In this document: positions 18,151-26,691 of the stretch, piece after piece
Layout: each line of letters opens with the position of its first letter
How positions within the stretch are numbered: the stretch's first letter is position 1
Assembly: GCA_001825665.1 (NCBI GenBank)
Contig: MHXZ01000102.1
Span: 31,550-95,549, forward strand
DNA from: Planctomycetes bacterium GWF2_41_51
GTDB lineage: Bacteria; Planctomycetota; Phycisphaerae; Sedimentisphaerales; UBA12454
Length of the DNA stretch: 64,000 nucleotides
Direction of reading: 5' to 3'
The notes under the pieces: generated by a model
Told to the model about the DNA's origin: nothing
The model's input: only the letters and a program-made list of their open reading frames with translations
The model's database searches: none
Made by a program: the position numbers and the translations under genes

Positions 18151-19161
18151 ATGGTTATAATTGAATCGTATTCACTTGCAGTTTTGTTGTGTTTCGTAGT
18201 AATGCTTGCATGGGGTTCATGGCCTAATACAATGAAATTAGTGCCGAAGGAATGGCGTTTTCAGCTTTTCTATTGGGATTACGCTGTTGGTGTTTTGATA
18301 TTTTCATTAGTTATGGCTTTTACACTGGGAAGCAATGGAAGTACGGGAAGAGGTTTTCTCGCGGATATTTCACAGGCAAGCAGTAAGGCTCTTTGGTTGG
18401 CATTTATAGGCGGTGTTATTTTTAATTGCTACAATATTCTGCTTGTAAGCGGCGTTGATATTGCAGGTATTGCAGTTGCTTTCCCAATAGGCGTTGGATT
18501 AGCTCTCGTGCTTGGAACAATAGTAAATTATATAGCAAATCCAATGGGCAATGCGGCGATTTTATTCATAGGAATCGCAGCGGTAGTCCTCGCTGTACTG
18601 TTTTGCGCTCTTGCTTATAAAAAAGTTCCATCTGTCGGGGAGAAAAGCACAACAAAAGGAATTCTCGTTTCTTTGGCAGCAGGTGTATTCGGTACTTTCT
18701 GGTATTATCTTATAGCCGCTTCGATGGCAGCAATGTCCGCTGACCGTGTCCTTGAAGCAGGAAAGCTTGGACCATACAGCGCAGTTGTAATGTTTGCTGT
18801 TGGATTGGTTGCATCTAATTTTGTATTAAACAGCCTCGTTATGAAAAAACCTTTTGCCGGCTCTCCTGTTCCATTTAGCGACTATTTTGCAAAAGGTAAT
18901 TTAAAAATTCACTTAATAGGTATTTTAGGGGGACTCATTTGGGGTGTTGGAATTTCTTTTAGTATTCTCGCCTCTGGTGCGGCCGGTTTTGCTATCTCAT
19001 ATGGTCTGGCGCAGGCATGTACAATGGTTGCCGCGATATGGGGTGTCTTTATTTGGAAAGAATTCAAATCAGCATCTAAAGGCGCTGGAACTCTTATCAC
19101 TGCTATGTTTATTTCATATTTTGTCGGAATAGCTTTATTAATTGTATCAAGGTCTTATTAA
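18151..19161 (+). CDS. GRP/RhaT-like sugar transporter (DMT superfamily)
   Basis: A 336-residue protein with about ten transmembrane helices. The start is placed at the ATG at 18151, six bases after GGAGG (18141-18145); an ATG at 18139 overlaps that ribosome site. The layout resembles E. coli L-rhamnose permease RhaT and glucose/ribose porters: a GSWPNTMKL first helix, IAVAFPIGVGLALVLGTIV, and a late ILGGLIWGVGISF helix. It lies between the ketose kinase genes and the isomerase gene, so import of the free sugar metabolised by this block is likely. Substrate is inferred. Confidence 0.75.
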   Translation: MVIIESYSLAVLLCFVVMLAWGSWPNTMKLVPKEWRFQLFYWDYAVGVLIFSLVMAFTLGSNGSTGRGFLADISQASSKALWLAFIGGVIFNCYNILLVSGVDIAGIAVAFPIGVGLALVLGTIVNYIANPMGNAAILFIGIAAVVLAVLFCALAYKKVPSVGEKSTTKGILVSLAAGVFGTFWYYLIAASMAAMSADRVLEAGKLGPYSAVVMFAVGLVASNFVLNSLVMKKPFAGSPVPFSDYFAKGNLKIHLIGILGGLIWGVGISFSILASGAAGFAISYGLAQACTMVAAIWGVFIWKEFKSASKGAGTLITAMFISYFVGIALLIVSRSY

Positions 19162-19177
19162 TTATAAGGAATTAAAA

Positions 19178-20584
19178 ATGCAAAAACTTACATTTGGTGT
19201 TATAGTCGGCAATAGAGGATTTTTCCCTGATGCTCTTGCTAAAGAAGGGCGCGAAGATATGCTCGCACAACTTAAGGCGATGGGTATTGGTTCTGTTGCT
19301 CTGACCAGCGAACAAACAAAACATGGGTCGGTTGAAACATTCGCAGATGCGAAAAAATGTGCAAAGTTATTCACTGAGCATTCGAATGAAATTGACGGCA
19401 TCATTGTAACATTACCAAATTTTGGTGATGAAAAAGGAGTAACCGAGTCAATCAAGCGTTCAGGTCTCAATGTTCCTGTTTTGATTCACGCCGAATCCGA
19501 TGATATGGCTAAAATGACTAACGCTAATCGTCGCGATTCTTTCTGCGGCAAAATTAGCGTATGCAACAATCTTAATCAGGCAATGATTCCATATACCCTG
19601 ACAGCCAAACATACTATTGGTGTTAAATCTGCTGATTTCAAAAAAGACCTCGAAAAATTTGCCTCTGTCTGCGCGATTGTAAAGGGGCTCAGGAATTTAA
19701 GGTTTGGCGCCATTGGCGCACGCACAGGAGCTTTCAATACAGTCCGTTACAGCGAAAAACTTCTCGAAGCAAACGGCATTGCCATTGAAACAATTGATTT
19801 ATCTGAAATACTCGGAAAAGTTGCTAAAATCAATGATAATGATGCGTTGTTAAAAGCAAAACTCAATGCGATAACCAGTTATATAAATACAGATAATGTA
19901 CCAAATGATTCCATAATGAAGATGGCTAAATTTGGCCTTGTGATTGATAACTGGATGAAGGATTTGGACCTCAGGGGTTCAGCTATTCAATGCTGGACTT
20001 CGCTTCAGGAATTTTTTGGCATCATGCCTTGTACGCTTATGAGCATGATGAGCGAATCTTTATTGCCTTCTGCCTGTGAAGTTGATATTGCTGGACTGCT
20101 GGGTATGTATATCCTCCAGCAGGCTTCGCAAACCCCAAGCGCAATTCTCGATTGGAACAATAACTATGGCGATGACCCTGATAAATGTGTTGTATTCCAT
20201 TGCTCAAATTTACCTAAATCATTTTTCAAAACAACGGAAATGGATTATAATGCAATAATTGGTTCTGTTATGGGCAAATCTTGTTCATACGGCACTGTGT
20301 CCGGAAAGATTAAGCCCGGACCTGCTACATATTGCAGGATTTCTACCAATGACCGAAATGGTAATATTTCAGCCTATGTAGGGGAAGGTAAGTTTGTAGA
20401 TTGCGATATTGAATCTTTTGGCGGTTATGGTGTTATGGAAATACCAAATATGCAGATGCTGATGCAGCATATCTGCAAGTTCGGATTTGAGCATCATGTT
20501 GCGGTAAGTATGAGTAATTATGCAGCCGCAATTAATGAAGCCCTTACAAACTACATGAATTGGAACGTATATTTGCATCAATAA
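19178..20584 (+). CDS. L-fucose/L-arabinose isomerase-superfamily ketol isomerase
   Basis: A 468-residue protein. The start is the ATG at 19178 after AAGGA (19166-19170); an in-frame ATG at 19142 lies inside the transporter gene. The N-terminal half has FucI/AraA-like Rossmann domains (FGVIVGNRGF, then RFGAIGARTGAFNT). Mn2+ ligands are probably E301 (SACEVDIAG), D325 (LDWNNNY) and a C-terminal His (H439 or H440). The 24-residue spacing of E and D equals that of E337/D361 in E. coli FucI. The enzyme should convert an aldose such as L-arabinose into its ketose, feeding the epimerase and DhaKL-type kinase. It is shorter than FucI (about 590) and close to AraA (about 500). Confidence 0.8.
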   Translation: MQKLTFGVIVGNRGFFPDALAKEGREDMLAQLKAMGIGSVALTSEQTKHGSVETFADAKKCAKLFTEHSNEIDGIIVTLPNFGDEKGVTESIKRSGLNVPVLIHAESDDMAKMTNANRRDSFCGKISVCNNLNQAMIPYTLTAKHTIGVKSADFKKDLEKFASVCAIVKGLRNLRFGAIGARTGAFNTVRYSEKLLEANGIAIETIDLSEILGKVAKINDNDALLKAKLNAITSYINTDNVPNDSIMKMAKFGLVIDNWMKDLDLRGSAIQCWTSLQEFFGIMPCTLMSMMSESLLPSACEVDIAGLLGMYILQQASQTPSAILDWNNNYGDDPDKCVVFHCSNLPKSFFKTTEMDYNAIIGSVMGKSCSYGTVSGKIKPGPATYCRISTNDRNGNISAYVGEGKFVDCDIESFGGYGVMEIPNMQMLMQHICKFGFEHHVAVSMSNYAAAINEALTNYMNWNVYLHQ

Positions 20585-20604
20585 AAATTTAGAAAGATTG
20601 AAAA

Positions 20605-22725
20605 ATGAAAAAAGATATTACTATATTTGCCATTTGCGTTATTACAACTTGCTTTACTTTTGTAGGTTATTGCCAAAAGCCGAACCCCGTCATTGAACCT
20701 TTCGATTATAAAGGAATTCAATTAAATGACGGCCGTCTTCAACAGCAGTTCGAAATTGTAAAAAACGAATATTTAAGAACTTCAAATGACGACCTGTTAA
20801 TTGGTTTCAGAAAACGAGCCAATTTACCTGCCCCCGGCAAAGAACTTGGCGGCTGGTATTCTGCTGATTCATTCAATATCTTTGGCCAGATTATCGGCGG
20901 CTTGTCAAGAATGTATGCCGCTACCGGTGACAAGCAATGCCTTGAAAAAGTCAATAGCCTTGTTGCCGAATGGGCTAAAACAATAGACCCTAACGGCTTT
21001 TTCTATTATACGGTAAAACCAAACGCCCCTCATTATACTTATGAGAAAATGGTCGGCGGTCTTCTTGATGCTTATGTCTATTGCGACAATAAACAGGCAA
21101 ATGAATGTTTGAGCAAAATTACTGTTTGGGCAATTAAAAATCTCGATAGAAAAAAAGTATATGCTTTTAATGCCGGCCAGGGTAACACCGAATGGTACAC
21201 TCTTTCTGAAAATCTTTATCGCGCCTGGCTCATCACAGGCGATCAGAAGTATTTAGATTTTGCTCGTGAATGGGAATACACCGAATATTTGGATATTTTT
21301 GCCAAAGGTGGCAACATCTTTGACAGGTGGGGCGACTACCACGCATACAGTCATGTTAACGCGGTCAATGGCGCAGGTTCTGCATATATGGCAACTGGAC
21401 AGGAACATTATCTTAAAACATTGATAAATGCCTATGATTATTTCAATACCCATCAATGTTTCGCGACGGGCGGTTTTGGCCCTCGGGAAAGATTCAAACG
21501 CAACCGTGCAGAGTTGATAGGCAGTCTGTGTCTTGATGAACATCATTTTGAAACTCAATGCGGCTCATGGGCTGCATTTAAAATGTGTAAGTATCTGTTA
21601 ACATACACAGGTGATGCACGCTTTGGTGATTGGATTGAAAGGCTTGTATTTAATGGTATAGGCGCTACTCTTCCTGCCGATGCGGATGGTTCGATTCAAT
21701 ATTGGTCAAACTACAATGTTTATGGTGCATCTAAGAAAAATTCGGGTGTATGGTCTTGTTGTGCCGGTTCACGTCCTCAGGCCGTTGCAGATTATCATGA
21801 CCTTATCTGGTTTAAAGATGCAAATAATATTTATGTCAATCTTTATGAACCCTCGACTTTGAAATGGAAATTCGCAGATGATACAGTTACCATTTCGCAA
21901 AAAGGCATCCTGGAAGAATCACAGACAATTGAATTTACAATAAGTCTCGCAGGAAAATCTGAATTCGGTATTTACTTTAGATTGCCCGGCTGGTTAAAGA
22001 AGCCTGCTTTAGCGAAAGTTAACGGCCAAAGCGTAGAACTCGCAAGTAATCAAAAGCATTGGGCTGTTTTAAAACAAACATGGAATGATGGCGATAAAAT
22101 CAGTTTGACACTGCCGATGGGTATAACTGTAAATCAAATCGTTGCTGAAAAACCATATTTTTTAGCGTTGAGCTATGGCCCGGTAGTTTTAGCTGTTGAT
22201 TGTGAAAAAACACCACGTCTTAAGAACATCAATTGGAAAGATGCTAATGAAATGATAGAGATTTCAAAATCGCCTCTTGTTTTAAGTCCGAAATCAAATC
22301 CCGAAATTGTTCTTAAACCTTATTATTCTTTTGCCGCCGAAGAGCATTATAAATTGTATATCGATCCGAATTCTGGAATTGTTCACAAGCCTCAATTTAT
22401 TGGAAGGTGGCAAAAAAGCAGTGCCTTTATGTACAGCAATGCAGCAGATTCAATTGCCAAAGCCGTTTTTGAAGGAACATCCATCAGATGGCTTGGTGCG
22501 AAATTTGATGATGCCGGCAAGGCAGAAGTAAGCATCGATGGCACTGTTGTTGATATAATTGACCAATACGGCCCCGGCCGTGATTTGCCGTTTGAATGGA
22601 AGCACGAAGGGCTTGAACAGGGCACGCATGTAATCTCTGTCCGTGTCTTGGGACAAAAAAATGAAAATTCCAAAAATACATACATAAATGTTGCGAGCTT
22701 TAAACCAATTTTACAAGTAAAATAA
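20605..22725 (+). CDS. secreted DUF1680/GH127-type glycoside hydrolase (tandem copy 1)
   Basis: A 706-residue exported enzyme (signal about 1-23) 20 bp after the isomerase gene. The family start GIQLNDGRLQQQFEIVKNEY is followed by the barrel and beta-domain. Zinc-site segments are HFETQCGSW and WSCCAGSRP. One C-terminal beta-sandwich module (about 590-706) carries AGKAEVSIDGTVVDIIDQYG and a final VLGQKNENSKNTYIN strand. It has no dockerin, unlike the enzyme at 6565. It is strikingly similar along its whole length to the next gene, which marks a tandem duplication. A beta-L-arabinofuranosidase or related activity is inferred. Confidence 0.82.
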   Translation: MKKDITIFAICVITTCFTFVGYCQKPNPVIEPFDYKGIQLNDGRLQQQFEIVKNEYLRTSNDDLLIGFRKRANLPAPGKELGGWYSADSFNIFGQIIGGLSRMYAATGDKQCLEKVNSLVAEWAKTIDPNGFFYYTVKPNAPHYTYEKMVGGLLDAYVYCDNKQANECLSKITVWAIKNLDRKKVYAFNAGQGNTEWYTLSENLYRAWLITGDQKYLDFAREWEYTEYLDIFAKGGNIFDRWGDYHAYSHVNAVNGAGSAYMATGQEHYLKTLINAYDYFNTHQCFATGGFGPRERFKRNRAELIGSLCLDEHHFETQCGSWAAFKMCKYLLTYTGDARFGDWIERLVFNGIGATLPADADGSIQYWSNYNVYGASKKNSGVWSCCAGSRPQAVADYHDLIWFKDANNIYVNLYEPSTLKWKFADDTVTISQKGILEESQTIEFTISLAGKSEFGIYFRLPGWLKKPALAKVNGQSVELASNQKHWAVLKQTWNDGDKISLTLPMGITVNQIVAEKPYFLALSYGPVVLAVDCEKTPRLKNINWKDANEMIEISKSPLVLSPKSNPEIVLKPYYSFAAEEHYKLYIDPNSGIVHKPQFIGRWQKSSAFMYSNAADSIAKAVFEGTSIRWLGAKFDDAGKAEVSIDGTVVDIIDQYGPGRDLPFEWKHEGLEQGTHVISVRVLGQKNENSKNTYINVASFKPILQVK

Positions 22726-22788
22726 AATGAATAAATTCTTGAGCATAGATATAATTGCATAACTCAAAATTTTGAGGAAAGGTAGATT

Positions 22789-24912
22789 GTGAAACATATT
22801 TATATCTCACCAGTTTTAATCGTTATATGTTTTTTTGCCGTCTCTGGATATGGCCAGAAGCCGCAACAAGTGATTAAAGCCTTTGATTACAAAGGTATCG
22901 AATTGAATGACGGCCGCATTAAACAGCAATTTGAAATTGTAAAAAACGAATATTTAAGAATTTCAAATGATGATCTTTTAATTGGCTTTAGAAAACGAGC
23001 AAATTTACCGGCTCCCGGAAAAGAACTTGGCGGCTGGTATACCGCTGACAGCTTCCATATTTTTGGTCAGATTCTTGGCGGGCTTTCGAGAATGTATGCC
23101 GCAACTGGCGACAGCCAATGCCTTGAAAAAGTAAATATCCTTATTGCTCAATGGACTAAAACCATAGACCCTAACGGCTTTTTCTACTACACGGTAAAAC
23201 CCAATGCTCCGCATTATACTTATGAAAAAATGGTTGGTGGACTTGTGGATGCTTATGTTTATTGTGGAAACAAGCAGACGGCCGAGAGTCTTAGCCGCAT
23301 TACCGACTGGGCAATTAAAAACCTTAACCGAGAAAAAGTATATGGCCGCAATAGCGGTTTAGAAAACGAATGGTACACACTTTCCGAAAACTTGTACCGT
23401 GCTTACCTCGCAACAGGCGATGAAAAGTATAAGGAGTTTGCACAGGTGTGGGACTATACGGAATATTGGGATATTTTTGCTCAGGACGGCAATATCTTTG
23501 ACCGTTGGCGGGACTACCATGCCTATAGCCATGTCAATGCCACCAACGGTGCTGGTGCCGCATATCAGGTAACCGGACAGGAGCATTATCTGCATACCCT
23601 AATAAATGCCTATGATTATTTCAATACCCATCAATGTTGGGTGACTGGAGGATATGGCCCGCGCGAGAGATTCAAAAAAAATCGGGCAGAGTTAATAGAT
23701 AGTCTCTGCCTCGATGAAAGGCATTTTGAAACTCAATGCGGCTCATGGGCAGTTTTTAAACTTTGCAAGTATCTTTTAACCTATACGGGAGATGCTCGCT
23801 TTGGTGATTGGATTGAAAAGCTTTTATATAATGGTATCGGCGCTACTCTTCCTTCCGATGCAGATGGTTCAATTCAATATTGGTCGAACTATAATGTTTT
23901 CGGCGCATCAAAGCAAAATTCAAGTGAATGGTCTTGTTGTGCCGGCACTCGTCCCGAAGTGGTTGCCGATTATTATGATTTAATCTGGTTCAAAGATTCT
24001 GATAATGTATATGTCAACCTCTACGTGCCATCGACTTTAAAATGGAAATTTGCGAATGCAGATGTAACTATATCGCAAAAAGGCGTTTTGGAAGAGTCAC
24101 ACACAATTGATTTTACAATAAATCTTTCCAAAAAGGCCAAATTTGGCATGAACTTCAGAATGCCTGGTTGGTTAAACCAGCCGGTGTTGGCTAAAGTTAA
24201 TGGTAAAAGCGTGGATATTACACAAAATCAAAAACATTGGGCCGTTTTAAAACAAACATGGAACGATGGCGACAAAATTACTTTGACCATGCCAATGAGT
24301 ATAACTGTAAATCAAATTGTGCCCGAAAAAATATATCCTTTAGCGTTGACCTATGGCCCGGTAGTTTTAGCTGTTGATTGTGAAAAAGCACCGCGTCTCA
24401 AGAATATCAATTGGAAAGATTCTAATGAAATAATAGAGGTTTCAAAATCGCCTCTTGTTTTCAGCCCCAAATCAAATTCCAAAATTATCCTTAAACCTTA
24501 TTATGCCTTTACTGCGGAACAGCAGTATAAATTGTACATCGATCCCAACGCAGGGCTGGTGGAGCAGCCTCAATTTAGCGGCCGATGGCGCAAGGGTAGT
24601 GAATTTATGTACAGTAATGACCCCAACGCCGTTGCAAAGGCCATTTTTGAAGGTACATCTATCAGATGGCAGGGACGCAAATATGGTGATGCCGGCAAAG
24701 CGGAAGTCAGCATCGATGGTCAAGTCGTGGCTGTGATCGATCAATATAAGCCCGAAAGTGACCAGCAATTCGAGCCGTTTGAATGGAAATATGAAGGGCT
24801 TACGCCGGGATCACATGTTATATCTATTCGTGTTTTAGGACAAAAAAATGAAAATTCCAAAAACACCTATATTAATGTGGCGGGGTTTACGCCCGTTTTG
24901 AAAAAAAATTAA
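22789..24912 (+). CDS. secreted DUF1680/GH127-type glycoside hydrolase (tandem copy 2)
   Basis: A 707-residue exported enzyme (signal about 1-22), with a GTG start after GAGGAAAGG. It is a close paralogue of the preceding gene: long stretches are identical, for example LIGFRKRANLPAPGKELGG and KNENSKNTYINVA. Zinc-site segments are HFETQCGSW and WSCCAGTRP. The single C-terminal beta-sandwich module reads AGKAEVSIDGQVVAVIDQY. Keeping two near-duplicates side by side suggests dosage or slightly different linkages. Function is assigned by family and cluster context. Confidence 0.82.
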   Translation: MKHIYISPVLIVICFFAVSGYGQKPQQVIKAFDYKGIELNDGRIKQQFEIVKNEYLRISNDDLLIGFRKRANLPAPGKELGGWYTADSFHIFGQILGGLSRMYAATGDSQCLEKVNILIAQWTKTIDPNGFFYYTVKPNAPHYTYEKMVGGLVDAYVYCGNKQTAESLSRITDWAIKNLNREKVYGRNSGLENEWYTLSENLYRAYLATGDEKYKEFAQVWDYTEYWDIFAQDGNIFDRWRDYHAYSHVNATNGAGAAYQVTGQEHYLHTLINAYDYFNTHQCWVTGGYGPRERFKKNRAELIDSLCLDERHFETQCGSWAVFKLCKYLLTYTGDARFGDWIEKLLYNGIGATLPSDADGSIQYWSNYNVFGASKQNSSEWSCCAGTRPEVVADYYDLIWFKDSDNVYVNLYVPSTLKWKFANADVTISQKGVLEESHTIDFTINLSKKAKFGMNFRMPGWLNQPVLAKVNGKSVDITQNQKHWAVLKQTWNDGDKITLTMPMSITVNQIVPEKIYPLALTYGPVVLAVDCEKAPRLKNINWKDSNEIIEVSKSPLVFSPKSNSKIILKPYYAFTAEQQYKLYIDPNAGLVEQPQFSGRWRKGSEFMYSNDPNAVAKAIFEGTSIRWQGRKYGDAGKAEVSIDGQVVAVIDQYKPESDQQFEPFEWKYEGLTPGSHVISIRVLGQKNENSKNTYINVAGFTPVLKKN

Positions 24913-24933
24913 GGAATTTATCTGGAGTTGTAA

Positions 24934-26688
24934 ATGAACTGCAATTGTGAAAAAACAAGTAATAAGATGAAGATAAAAGTTTTTAAATTCTGTTTGTTGT
25001 TGTTCTCCGGACTTTGCTTTTTGCCTCAAGCATTTGCAAATGATATGAATTGGTGGCCGCAGCAGAAGGCTCCTGAAACAATTGCAAAACTTTACGGCGT
25101 TAGAAGTCCTGCTGATGCAATGCTTGCCCAGTCGCTTTCTGGTTTGGCTGCTCAGGCTGTAAATGAAGACAGATTTAAGGAAATGGTCTGGATTGAAGAT
25201 AATCGGCCTGATTATATGCAGTGGTATGCAGGATTACAGGACAAACTGCATTTGAAAGAGTCCGGCAAATATCAACTCTGGGATTTGGCCAAGCGATACG
25301 CCGAAAAGGGCATTATAAAAGGATACGTTCTGTACGACTATTCAGCAGATGGCATGAATAGCTCCGTAAATATCGCAACTGTTGCCGCCGGCCAGTTTCA
25401 GGCGATGTTGATTGAAGCCTCTCAGCAATCAAAGGCAAAAGAATTAAATCTGGAACTTTTATTCGATGCTCGGGGTAAGGATTACTTCTGGTGCTTTGAA
25501 AATTTTAAACAAAAGCTAAATCGCAATCTCCTCCTCACTCAAAGTCCCACTCTGCCAAGCATGCGAGATATGGCAATAGCTCACAAGACAATGGTGCTGT
25601 GGGATATCAATGAGCCGTTCGAAACTGTTCTAAAATGGCTCGAGCCGGGTACTGCCGTAATGGGCTGGAACAAAGGCGATGAGAAGGGGCATGTCGGACC
25701 TGTGAGCGTATGGGGACATTTTCAAACAGCTTCCGATCATGCACAGAATATCCCATTACTTTCCGCTGCTAATCGAAATATTACAATCAAGCAGGTTAAA
25801 GCATGCGATCCTGCCAAAATTGATTATAGTTCAAAAGCAAAGTTCGTCAGCTTTTTAATGAGCGATGGGGACAATGTTCAATGGCAGATGGGCCGCTTTG
25901 CATTTAATGAAAGCTTCTGGGCCAATCCTGAACATGGTAAATTTCCCATGGGTTGGAGTTCCTGCCTCGCCCAGCTTGCCCAGGTCTGCCCTGAAGCAAT
26001 AGATTATCTTTCCGCTACACAGCCTGACAATTCAACTCTGGTTGAATTCAGCGGCGGATATTTTTATCCGGATTTGTTTGCGGTAAACCGCAGCAACCGG
26101 CTTGAAGTGCTTACGAAACATGCACGCAAGCTTTCATTCCAGATGAACCGTTCTGGTGCCCGCACACTTTGTTTTATAGTTAGAGACGTAAACAGCCCGG
26201 CCGCCAAAGAGGCTTATCAGGTATTTGCGAACGAAATTGATGGCCTGGTTGGAATGATCGCGCTTCAATACCATCCATACAGTGGAGGTATGGGCAAAGT
26301 GTTTTGGCTCACCAACCGCCAGGGAATCGAAATTCCAGTACTTACAGCAAAGTATGCAATTTGGAAAAAGGCCAGATACGCTAGCGGCGGCAGCCCCGAA
26401 AAAATAATCAAGATAGTCAACGCTGACCCTAATAGTCATAATTACAACCTCATAGCCGTTCACGCCTGGTCAATGTTTAAAGATGCGGCAGATTACAATG
26501 ACCAGGATAAACCATCAGACTTGCAGGCCGGTCTTTCGCCAGTAGCCGCAGGCATAAAGAATCTGGATTCAAATGCAAAAATAATTTCTCCCGAGGAGAT
26601 GCTCTGGCGAATCCGCATGGATTATAATTCCAGGCAGACACAGAATGTTATCTCGACAATGAAGAATATGGAATCTAAAAAGGAATAA
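24934..26688 (+). CDS. secreted GxGYxYP-type putative glycoside hydrolase
   Basis: A 584-residue exported protein (hydrophobic signal about 12-35, ending QAFA). The segments SFLMSDGDNVQWQMG (about 308-322) and FSGGYFYPDLFA (about 370-381) resemble the GxGYxYP putative glycoside hydrolase family, here with Ser in place of the first Gly. The C-terminal region has a TIM-barrel flavour (LVGMIALQYHPYSGG, AVHAWSMFKD). The biochemical activity of this family is not established as far as I know. The start at 24934 has GGAG seven bases upstream; an in-frame ATG at 24967, directly before the signal, is a good alternative. It is followed after 3 bp by the GH38 gene, so joint action on a mannose-containing glycan is possible. 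Confidence 0.6.
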   Translation: MNCNCEKTSNKMKIKVFKFCLLLFSGLCFLPQAFANDMNWWPQQKAPETIAKLYGVRSPADAMLAQSLSGLAAQAVNEDRFKEMVWIEDNRPDYMQWYAGLQDKLHLKESGKYQLWDLAKRYAEKGIIKGYVLYDYSADGMNSSVNIATVAAGQFQAMLIEASQQSKAKELNLELLFDARGKDYFWCFENFKQKLNRNLLLTQSPTLPSMRDMAIAHKTMVLWDINEPFETVLKWLEPGTAVMGWNKGDEKGHVGPVSVWGHFQTASDHAQNIPLLSAANRNITIKQVKACDPAKIDYSSKAKFVSFLMSDGDNVQWQMGRFAFNESFWANPEHGKFPMGWSSCLAQLAQVCPEAIDYLSATQPDNSTLVEFSGGYFYPDLFAVNRSNRLEVLTKHARKLSFQMNRSGARTLCFIVRDVNSPAAKEAYQVFANEIDGLVGMIALQYHPYSGGMGKVFWLTNRQGIEIPVLTAKYAIWKKARYASGGSPEKIIKIVNADPNSHNYNLIAVHAWSMFKDAADYNDQDKPSDLQAGLSPVAAGIKNLDSNAKIISPEEMLWRIRMDYNSRQTQNVISTMKNMESKKE

Positions 26689-26691
26689 AGA

